DNA of 64,000 nucleotides, from contig CAVPPW010000007.1 of NCBI GenBank assembly GCA_963707445.1, positions 1-64,000 of the forward strand. Reading direction: 5' to 3'. This DNA comes from JALORV01 sp963707445 (GTDB taxonomy: Bacteria > Pseudomonadota > Gammaproteobacteria > Burkholderiales > Burkholderiaceae_F). Positions 6,790 through 13,421 of the stretch are shown here, one piece after another. Below the pieces are notes generated by a model. That model had not been told where the DNA came from. It saw nothing but the letters and a program-made list of their open reading frames with translations, and did no database searches. Positions within the stretch are counted from its first letter, which is position 1. Each line of letters starts with the position of its first letter. The position numbers were made by a program, and so were the translations under genes.

Positions 6790-7984
6790 ATGAAACTGGT
6801 TCTGGCGGGATCGCGCTACTTCGGCGCCACCGTGCTCGAGGCGCTGCGCCGCGAGGAAGGCATCGAGTTCGTCTGCGTGATCGTTCCCGCGGCGGACGAC
6901 CGTCTCGCCCTCGCCGCCCAGGCGGCGGGACTGCCGGTGCACGTGCTGGCGAACCCGAAGATCGTTCCCGGCGAGGCGATCCCCGACGGCACCGACCTGA
7001 TCGTCGCCGCCCACACGCATGCGCGCGTCAGCCCCGAGGCGCTGGCGCGGTCGCGCCTCGGCGGGATCGGCTACCACCCGTCGCTGCTGCCGCGCCATCG
7101 CGGCATCGCCGCGGTCGAGTGGACGATCCTCGAAGGCGACCCGATCGCCGGCGGCTCGGTGTATCACCTCGCCGACGGCTGGGACGCCGGCGCGGTCGCC
7201 GCGCAGGACTGGTGCTTCGTCGTCCAGCGGCGAATCGGCGCGCGAGCTGTGGGAGCGCGCGCTCGCGCCGATGGGCCTCGAGCTGCTCGGCCGCGTCGTG
7301 CGCCACGCGCGCGACCACGGCACGTTGCCGGCGAAGCCGCAGGACGTCCGCTTCGCGACGCGCGCGCCGATGATCCGGCGCGCCGTCGTGCTGACCGACG
7401 ATGCGCCGGCGACGACGACGTCGCTCGTCGTCACGGTGATGGGGCCCGACCGGCCCGGCATCGTGCGCCTGCTGTCGGACCGGGCGCAGCGCTTCGGCGT
7501 GAACTGGGCGGCGAGCCGCCTGTCGCGGCTCGCCGGCGAGTTCGCCGGGATGGTGCACTTCGAGGTGCCGCCCGAGAACGCCGATGCGTTCGCCGACTCG
7601 CTGCGCGGCCTCGAGGCGTCGTCGGGATTGAAGCTCGTCATCGCCAAGAGCGACTCGGCACAGGTCCCGGCCGGGCTGCACGGCGTCGAGCTCGAGCTCG
7701 TCGGCGACGATCGCGTGGGCATCGTCAGCAACCTGACGCGCATCCTCGCCGAGGCGGGCGTCAGCATCGAGCACATCCACACCGAGATCGTCGGCACCAC
7801 GCCGAGCGCACCGAGGACCTTCAAGGTCGCGGCGCACCTGCTCGTGCCCAACACGCTCGCTTCCGACGAGCTGCGCCGCCGGCTCGAGGCCGTGGCGACC
7901 GAGATGATGGTCGATATCGCCCTCGGGGACCGCGCCGGAAACCACCAGCCTGACCCCTACTCGTCAAGGAAGCCGGCCTTGTAG
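6790..7984 (+). CDS. formyltransferase-fold domain joined to GcvR-like double ACT domain (one frameshift)
   Basis: The first ~145 residues match the formyltransferase fold of PurN/Fmt: KLVLAGSRYFG start, YHPSLLPRHRGIAAVEWTI with the Asn/His/Asp-region loop, and ADGWDAGAV. After a break near 7225 the same fold continues (ELWERALAPMGLELL) and then runs without a stop into two ACT repeats (SLVVTVMGPDRPGIVRLL and ELELVGDDRVGIVSNLTRIL) as in GcvR-type regulators. In most genomes these are two separate genes, so either this is a real fusion or the stop was lost. The last residues after MMVDIALGD read into cassette DNA, and the gene overlaps the next cassette gene tail-to-tail. AGGAG precedes the ATG. 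Confidence 0.6.
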
Positions 7985-8158
7985 AAGCTCCAGGCACTTC
8001 CGTCGTGCAGGTAGAAGTGGCCATCGGCGCAGAAATCCTTTCCGGGGAAGAACTCGCGGTACAGCGCGGGGCACGAGGCGCACAAGCTGTTCGTCCGTGA
8101 GCTCGTCGAATTGCTCGGGCGTAATCGGTTGGCCAACCCTGAGTCTTCGTGATTCCAT
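7957..8158 (-). CDS. small hypothetical cassette protein (one frameshift)
   Basis: A protein of about 66 residues in two frames: ESRRLRVGQPITPEQFDELTDEQL, then after a one-base shift near 8085 CASCPALYREFFPGKDFC and GHFYLHDGSAWSFYKAG. The span exceeds a multiple of three by one base. The CASC and DFC cysteines suggest a small metal site; no family is recognised. It is bounded on its upstream side by the attC site of the DUF4396 cassette. No attC site lies after its stop, where the inserted formyltransferase/ACT gene ends. Confidence 0.5.
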
Positions 8159-8216
8159 ACCTGGTCCAATGGCTGGGTGAGTACGAGGGGTGGCGGAGAG
8201 TTGCGCCGCCATTGCG

Positions 8217-8308
8217 CTTTAACAAGACCAAGTTAACCGGCCCGCCGCCACACATGTGACGAGAAACGAGGTCCGTATCGGCGGGTCCGGTTCAATGCGT
8301 GGTTAGCA
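8217..8308 (-). other. attC site
   Basis: Left core CTTTAAC, right core GTTAGCA. A strong internal pairing (GTTAACCGGCCCGCC against GGCGGGTCCGGTTCAA) gives the extended fold-back of a long attC site. It differs in sequence from the common arm of the array. Confidence 0.6.
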
Positions 8309-8326
8309 GCACGGGACGCAAAGCCA

Positions 8327-8824
8327 TCAATGATGTGAGGAGTGCGGAGCCGCTGCGTCAGTATGGTACTTGTGCACCACCGCGTGGCCGCGGCCTCGAG
8401 CTATGAGCCAACGCACGACGGGAAAGGCGGCCAGGCCTGCAATAAGTAACGACAGGGCAAGGCTTCCCCAGAAAATGAGCGCGCCAAGTCCAGCGTCCAT
8501 CGCTCCGGGTATCAGCAGGACCACGGCGTTATCGACAATTTCCATGATGATGATCGATACCGTATCGGAGGCGAAAGCGAGCCCAAGCGCAGTACGCAAC
8601 GCGACCCCCGCGCGCAGCAGCGGGAACATGGTTAGAAGATAGCCAAACATGAACGCGAATGCGACTGAGAGCGCGATCGTGCTCCAGTTGGCAAGGTTCA
8701 ATGCGGTCCCGAGGACCATGCCGAACACCTCGCCGACTGAACAACCGGTCAAACAGTGAAGAGTGGCACTGAATGCGAGGCGGTTCAGCGAATCGCGATG
8801 GTTGATACCCGCCGCGTTTTTCAT
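8327..8824 (-). CDS. DUF4396 domain membrane protein
   Basis: A 165-residue membrane protein of the DUF4396 family. It begins with AFSATLHCLTGCSVGEVFGM, a conserved segment with His and two Cys, and has about four membrane helices. The C-terminus is histidine-rich (HAVVHKYHT then HSSHH), suggesting metal binding or sensing. The function is unknown; family members are often seen near metal or multicopper genes, which is not the case here. The ATG before KNAAGIN is chosen because GGGAG lies at the right distance. It is a single-gene cassette. Confidence 0.75.
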   Translation of the reverse strand: MKNAAGINHRDSLNRLAFSATLHCLTGCSVGEVFGMVLGTALNLANWSTIALSVAFAFMFGYLLTMFPLLRAGVALRTALGLAFASDTVSIIIMEIVDNAVVLLIPGAMDAGLGALIFWGSLALSLLIAGLAAFPVVRWLIARGRGHAVVHKYHTDAAAPHSSHH

Positions 8825-8890
8825 ACTGACCACTCCCATAATTTCACAAGCCCAAGGCGCATAAGGCCCCCTCTGTGGCGTCTCGTTGAT

Positions 8891-8977
8891 GCCCAACGTT
8901 CCGGTTCAGCGGCCGCGCACTGCCGCAGTTGCCTTGGCATCCTATCGATAGCGGTCCGCTGCAACCGGTTGTTATGC
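8891..8977 (-). other. attC site
   Basis: Left core GCCCAAC (8891-8897), then GTTCCGGTTCAGCGGCCGC; right part GGTCCGCTGCAACCGG, then GTTATGC, which includes the TAA stop of the next gene. The outer arms CCGGTTCAGCGG and CCGCTGCAACCGG pair well. Confidence 0.7.
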
Positions 8978-9403
8978 AGTTCCGGCGTGCGTGACGACGA
9001 TGATTCCAACCAACCACAGAAAGCAGACAAACTGCACGAAAAAAAACGCGAAGCGCACGGCTGCTACGGTGTTTGTGTGGACGAGACATACGTGCACTAG
9101 CGATTGAAGAATCCGGGCGACTAGAACCGTCACTGCCAGCGCGTCCACCAACGGGCTCGCCACGTTACCAACGTAGAGTCCAAAGACAATCGCGCCGAAC
9201 ACCGGAAGATTTTCGATGCAGTTCGCGTGAGCCCGCGTCGCGCGCCGATACCATTCCTCCCCCCCAGCGGCGTCAGCCGGGAAATTCCGGATCGGCACCC
9301 GTCCGCTGAGGATGCGGCTCCAGCGATAAATCCCAATCGTGAAAAGCAGCAAGAGCACCGTCCACGTTGCGAATCCGAGCAACATCCATACCGGCACTGT
9401 CAT
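8972..9403 (-). CDS. MAPEG family membrane protein
   Basis: A 143-residue protein with four predicted membrane helices and the MAPEG signature: RATRAHANCIENLPVFGAI after the first loop and ARILQSLVHVCLVHT in the second half. MAPEG proteins are trimeric membrane enzymes acting on glutathione or eicosanoid-like substrates; bacterial cassette-borne members are uncharacterised. The start is an ATG with GGAGGG eight bases before it. The stop codon lies in the attC core. Confidence 0.8.
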   Translation of the reverse strand: MTVPVWMLLGFATWTVLLLLFTIGIYRWSRILSGRVPIRNFPADAAGGEEWYRRATRAHANCIENLPVFGAIVFGLYVGNVASPLVDALAVTVLVARILQSLVHVCLVHTNTVAAVRFAFFFVQFVCFLWLVGIIVVTHAGTA

Positions 9404-9428
9404 AGATGACCCTCCAGAAACGGATTCG

Positions 9429-9541
9429 ACGCAACGTTTCGAGCTAGCGCGCGCGGAGGCTTGCGACCGCCGGACGCAATATGGACCTGAGCGCATCGCG
9501 GGCATGAGCCGCAACGCGTCACGTTGCGCGACCGGCTAGGT
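9429..9541 (-). other. attC site, long and degenerate
   Basis: Approximate cores ACGCAAC (9429) and GGCTAGGT (9541) flank about 100 bases with several complementary blocks, for example CGCAACGTTTCG against the CACGTTGCGCG near the other end. The size resembles the longer class of attC sites. Confidence 0.45.
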
Positions 9542-9997
9542 GTCACTCTGCAGGCTCTCTGTAATGAGTTCAGCTTTGTCCTTCACTAGGCTCGCCGAAC
9601 GGCCTGTCTCCAAGAACGTCTTGAGGTCACATAGAACTATTGTGAATCCCTCCGTTGCATCCACGGCGTCCATCTCCGCGTTTTCACCTTGGAAGCCAGT
9701 CGCTTCAACCGCCAGCTTCGTTGAATCCTTGCCATAAGCCTCAAAGGTCATGCGGACCTTGATCCCCGTAGACCAGTCAATCCCGATGTGCCTTTGATCG
9801 TCGAACTCGGTCACCGTCACGGTCTCCGTCGCCCCCGGCACCATGAAGCGCCAAGTAACCTGAGCCCCCTTGGCCAGCGGCCCTGTTGTCGCCTCCAGCC
9901 AGAAACTGGTGATCATGGCGGGATCGACAAAGGCACGAAACACTTCCGCCACAGGACGGCGAATGAGCATCGTCGATTTGCCAGTGTGATGTTTCAT
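9536..9997 (-). CDS. SRPBCC (AHSA1-like) domain protein
   Basis: A 153-residue START/Bet v1-fold protein. The N-terminal IRRPVAEVFRAFVDPAMITSFW block and the later TVTEFDDQRHIGIDW strand define the AHSA1-like branch. The family binds hydrophobic ligands in a helix-grip pocket; many are small stress-linked proteins of unknown ligand. The ATG before KHHTGKS is chosen; a longer reading would extend into the attC site upstream. The stop TAG overlaps the following attC core, so it is a single-gene cassette. Confidence 0.8.
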   Translation of the reverse strand: MKHHTGKSTMLIRRPVAEVFRAFVDPAMITSFWLEATTGPLAKGAQVTWRFMVPGATETVTVTEFDDQRHIGIDWSTGIKVRMTFEAYGKDSTKLAVEATGFQGENAEMDAVDATEGFTIVLCDLKTFLETGRSASLVKDKAELITESLQSDT

Positions 9998-10032
9998 AAG
10001 ATCCACGAAGGCGTTGCCAGGACGCGCGTGAT

Positions 10033-10110
10033 GTCTAACGTTTGACATGAGGGGCGGCCGCAAGTGGACGCAGCGACTTGCGGCGCGTCGGCTCGAACGC
10101 GGGGTTAGCC
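10033..10110 (-). other. attC site, best-preserved
   Basis: GTCTAAC (10033) and GTTAGCC (10110) flank GTTTGACATGAGGGGCGG and CGTCGGCTCGAACGC. The interior GGCCGCAAGT and ACTTGCGGC form a strong stem. It follows the first cassette of the array. Confidence 0.8.
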
Positions 10111-10748
10111 TTCACGTCGTTTGAAAACCAAACTGAAGTTGTTCGCCGGCATCTCGACGATCTCGGCCAGCACGAATCCGGCGCGAGCAGCAACGTCGGA
10201 CACCAGCCTCCAGGTCGCGAAGACCCCACTCGGGATTGTGCGCACGAAGATCAAGAATCGAACTGCGCGTTACTCTCCGAAGTGTGGCTGACCGAAACGA
10301 CGGTACGGCCCGTATAAGAACAGGACGTGCTGTGTCGAAAGCAAAGCCTTCGCGCCTTCGAACAATGCTAGCGTCGCGGACCACGGAGCGACGTGAATCA
10401 GGTTAATGCCACCACCGCATCCCCGCCGTTTGCAAAGGCCAAGGAAGTTGGGTCACATCAAGGTCAATAGGGGCGATTGACGTTAGCTCGCTGTTCCTCC
10501 CGAACGCGCAGGGCAATAGACTCGCGAAGCTCCGCATCTGGATCGGACGGCTGCCAAGTGAGGTCTGAGAGCGCCTTGGCGAAATGCATGACGTGCTGTC
10601 CCGTGCCGCTGGCGATCTCTAGCACCACGCCGCGGCGGGGCAGAACGCGCGCAAGCACATCAAGTATTGGGCCCTTGTTGCGTTCCGCCGCAGGAGATAG
10701 ACCATTTCCCGTCGGCTGTCTTTTCGCCGCGTTGCTTAAGCATCGCAT
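10106..10748 (-). pseudogene. DUF938 family SAM-dependent methyltransferase, several frameshifts
   Basis: The first cassette after the attI region. Conserved blocks lie in order but in different frames: RNKGPILDVLARVLPRRG and VVLEIASGTGQHVMHFAKAL (the AdoMet-binding glycine motif), LTWQPSDPD, INLIHVAPW, LFLYGPY, PEWGLRDLEA and EMPANNFSLVFKR. At least five one-base shifts are needed to read it through, near 10488, 10411, 10313, 10192 and 10115. That is far more than in the neighbouring cassettes, so it is either a decayed gene or a poorly resolved part of the assembly. Its normal role is methylation of an unknown small molecule. The TAA stop sits in the attC core. Confidence 0.65.
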
Positions 10749-10759
10749 TGGTCCGTGAA

Positions 10760-10825
10760 GGCTAACTCGATTTAGTCTGCAATGCGGCCTGCAGGATAAC
10801 TTTGCGTCTGCAGGATAAGTTGGAC
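10760..10825 (-). other. attI: attI-like primary integration site
   Basis: The junction core GGCTAAC (10760-10766; GTTAGCC on the cassette strand) marks the start of the first cassette. To the right are two direct copies of CTGCAGGATAA at 10789 and 10808, a 19-base spacing, like the integrase-binding direct repeats of attI sites. The integrase remnant begins 80 bases further right and points away, the canonical integron layout. Confidence 0.6.
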
Positions 10826-10870
10826 GCCCCGACGGCCAGCAAGGCCCGCCGGCCCTTGACTTCCAGCCTG

Positions 10871-10892
10871 ATACTGTATAAATATTCAGTAT
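10871..10892. promoter_or_regulatory. LexA (SOS) box upstream of intI remnant
   Basis: A palindrome with perfect ATACTG/CAGTAT ends encloses CTGT-ATAAATAT-TCAG, one mismatch from the CTGT-N8-ACAG LexA consensus. It lies 17 bases before the integrase start codon, with GGAGG between. SOS control of integron integrases by LexA is established knowledge; here the box now also stands upstream of imuB. Confidence 0.75.
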
Positions 10893-10908
10893 CAATGGAG
10901 GTGCGTCC

Positions 10909-11185
10909 ATGGCTCCTCATTCCCCTCGTAATTCCGCTTCGTCCCCTCTTCCACCGCTGCGCTCGGCTCGCCTGCTGGACCAGTTGCGCGAGCGCATCCG
11001 CTATGACCACTACAGCCTAAGGACCGAGCAGAGCTACGTCCACTGGGTGCGGCGCTTCGTGCATTTCCACGCGCTGCGGCACCCAAGGAGATGGGTGGTG
11101 CGAGGTCGACTTCTCGCGCACCTGGCCAATGCCCGCCAGGTGTCGCTCGACGCATCATCAGGCGCTGTGCGCGTTGCTCTACCTC
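10909..11185 (+). pseudogene. intI: integron integrase, 5' remnant (truncated)
   Basis: About 90 codons of an integron tyrosine recombinase N-terminal (core-binding) domain. Diagnostic blocks are LLDQLRERIRYDHYSLRTEQ, YVHWVRRFVHFHALRHP, a shifted KEMGG, then LAHLANARQVS and, in another frame, STHHQALCALLYL. It then stops matching and imuB begins about 23 bases later. The whole catalytic domain, including the R-H-R-Y residues and the integron-specific alpha-helix patch, is absent, so no recombination is possible from this copy. Three small shifts occur inside the remnant. The start codon has a good GGAGG. Confidence 0.8.
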
Positions 11186-11207
11186 GTCATACATCCATTG
11201 AGCACCG

Positions 11208-12698
11208 ATGCTGTGGCTGGCGTTGCTGTTGCCCGCGCTGCCGTTGCAGCTGGCCGAGCGCGCGTCTGCCCTGCATCGGGCCGCTGGCGATCGTCGAAGG
11301 GCCACCGCAGCGGCTGGTGGTGATCCACTGCAACGCCGCGGCGCAGGCGGCCGGCGTGGCGCCCGGCATGAAGCTCGCCGCGGCGCAGGCGCTGGCGCGC
11401 GAGCTGATCGCGCTCGAACGCAACACGGAGCGCGAGCAGGCGGCGCTCGCCGAACTCGCCGGCTGGGCCTACCAGTTCTCGTCGCACGTGGTGCTGCAGC
11501 CCGACGGACTGCTGCTCGAAGTCGGCGGCAGCCTGCGGCTGTTCGGCGGCCGCGCGCGGCTGCATCGCGCGATTGCCGACGGGCTCGATGCACTCGGCTA
11601 CCGCGCCGCATTCGCGTATGCCGCCGCGCCGCGCACCGCACGCGTCTTGGCTGGCGTTCGGCTCAACGCGCCTCCTTCCTCTGGCCCTCCCCCGCTGGCG
11701 AGGGAGGATGAGCTGCGCCGTTTGCCGATCTCCTCGCTCGAGTGGGACGAGGCCACGAACGAGACGCTGCGCGCGCTCGGCCTGGCGACGATCGGCGACC
11801 TGCTGGCACTGCCGCGCGACGCCTTCGCGCGGCGCTTCGGGGCCGCGCGGCTCGACGATCTGGATCGCGTGCGCGGCGTGCGCAGCGATCCGCAACCGCT
11901 GTATGAACCGCCGGCACGTTTTGATGCCCGGCTGGAACTGCCGGCCGATCTCACCGAAACCGCGCAGCTGATGTTCCCGGCGCGGCGGCTGCTCGCCTCG
12001 CTCGAAGGCTTCCTGCGCGGGCGCAATGCCGGCGCGACGACGCTGGTGTTTTCCGCCACGCACAGCGGGCGCCGCAACGGACCGGTGCCACCGACGGTGA
12101 TGACGCTGGCGCTGGCCGCACCGGAACGCGATGCGAAGCGGCTGGCCGCGCTGTTCAGCGAGCGGCTGGCGCGCGTGACGCTGCCGGCACCGGCGATCAC
12201 GCTGGCGCTGACGGTCGATGAATTGCATCCGTTCGCCGCCTGCAATGCCAGCCTGCTGCCGCCGGCGCAGGATGCGGCCCGCGGCAGCGACTGGCTGCAA
12301 CTGGCGGAGACGCTGCACGCGCGCCTCGGCTCCGAGCGGGTATTCCAATTGCAGGTCGTCGACGATCACCGCCCCGAGCGGGCCTGGCGCGCAGTACCGG
12401 TGTCGATCGACGGCGACGGTGTGAAGCCCCCTGCGCTGCCGTCCCGACCGCGCCCGATGCTGCTGCTGCCCACGCCCCAACCCCTGCCGATGAAGAACGA
12501 CGAGCCGCTTTATCCCGACGCATTGACACTGGTCACCGGGCCCGAGCGCATCGAGTGCGGCTGGTGGGATCTCGGCGTGGGCGCGCACGCGGTGCATCGC
12601 GACTATTTCGTCGCGCGCAACGCGCGCGGCCAGTGGCTGTGGATCTTCCGCGAACTGGCGGCGCCGCGCGGCTGGTTCCTGCATGGATCTTTTCGTAG
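11208..12698 (+). CDS. imuB: ImuB, Y-family polymerase-like mutasome subunit (two frameshifts)
   Basis: A 496-residue protein when two one-base shifts (near 11275 and 12686) are reconciled. Features in order: LWLALLLPALPLQL start, PLAIVEGPPQRLVV, GVAPGMKLAAAQALA, a GGSLRLFGG segment, the little-finger region, and a GWWDLG...DYFVARNARGQWLWIFREL end closing with GWFLHG. ImuB is a catalytically inactive Y-family homologue that links the sliding clamp to DnaE2 in translesion synthesis. The proper stop is a TAG at 12696. It starts 23 bases after the intI remnant, and no imuA gene lies upstream. It is inferred to be co-transcribed with udgX and dnaE2. Confidence 0.85.
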
Positions 12699-12699
12699 G

Positions 12700-12729
12700 C
12701 GGGCGAAAGTGCAAACCTACTTTCGCCCG
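12700..12729. repeat. perfect stem-loop between imuB and udgX
   Basis: An 11-base perfect inverted repeat, CGGGCGAAAGT and ACTTTCGCCCG, with an 8-base loop, begins two bases after the imuB stop. There is no T tract, so it is not a standard intrinsic terminator. It could be a REP-like element or a transcript-processing or attenuation structure. Confidence 0.6.
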
Positions 12730-12772
12730 GTCAGCATCGAATCGCCGGCAGCGGCGACACAAGGTCACAGCC

Positions 12773-13414
12773 ATGGTGACTCGACGCAGACCCACTACCG
12801 CCGTCGAGATCCCGCTGGATCTCGACGCTGCGCGCGCGCAGGCGCGCGACTGCACCGCGTGCGATCTGTACAAGAACGCGACGCAGACGGTATTCGGCGA
12901 AGGTCCGCGCGACGCCCGCGTGGTGATCGTCGGCGAACAGCCGGGCGACGTCGAAGACATCCAGGGGCATCCGTTCGTCGGGCCGGCGGGCCGCGTGCTC
13001 GACCGTGCGCTCGCCGATGCCGGCATCGACCGCTCGCGCGTCTACGTCACCAACGCGGTCAAGCACTTCAAGAACGAGCCGCGCGGCAAGCGCCGCATCC
13101 ACAAGAAGCCGTCGGACGCCGAGATCGACGCCTGCCATCCGTGGCTCGAACATGAACTCGCGGCAATCGATCCGCCGCTGGTGATCGCGCTCGGCGCCAC
13201 CGCGATCCGCGCACTTGCCGGCCATGCGCTGCCGATCCTCGCCAACCGCGGCCGGCTGCTCGAGCTGACGCCGACGACGCGCATGCTGGTCACCGTGCAT
13301 CCGTCCTACCTGCTGCGCGTGCCGCCGGAGGCGCAGGACACCGAGTATGCGAAGTTCGTCGCCGACCTGAAGGTGGCCGTTCAATACGCGCGCAAGCACG
13401 GCCTGGATCTTTGA
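12773..13414 (+). CDS. udgX: UdgX-type uracil-DNA binding/cross-linking protein
   Basis: A 213-residue member of the uracil-DNA glycosylase superfamily. Motif A is GEQPGDVEDIQGHPFVGPAG (residues 54-73), motif B is HPSYLLR near 177-182, and the insertion loop carries KRRIH at 106-110, which defines UdgX. In the characterised mycobacterial protein the histidine of that loop becomes covalently bonded to the sugar after uracil release; His110 is the equivalent here. Cys27, Cys30 and Cys121 are candidate iron-sulfur ligands; a fourth is not obvious. It lies 75 bases after imuB and 7 bases before dnaE2, so it is inferred to belong to the SOS operon. The ATG before VTRRRP is used because an upstream in-frame ATG would overlap the imuB end. 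Confidence 0.85.
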   Translation: MVTRRRPTTAVEIPLDLDAARAQARDCTACDLYKNATQTVFGEGPRDARVVIVGEQPGDVEDIQGHPFVGPAGRVLDRALADAGIDRSRVYVTNAVKHFKNEPRGKRRIHKKPSDAEIDACHPWLEHELAAIDPPLVIALGATAIRALAGHALPILANRGRLLELTPTTRMLVTVHPSYLLRVPPEAQDTEYAKFVADLKVAVQYARKHGLDL

Positions 13415-13421
13415 GGCAGGG

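Noticed and set aside
10909..13155. A single long open frame running from the integrase start through imuB into udgX
   Set aside because: The frame is continuous only because of one-base shifts. The integrase part, imuB and udgX each have their own start, and homology changes frame inside it, so it is not a natural fusion.
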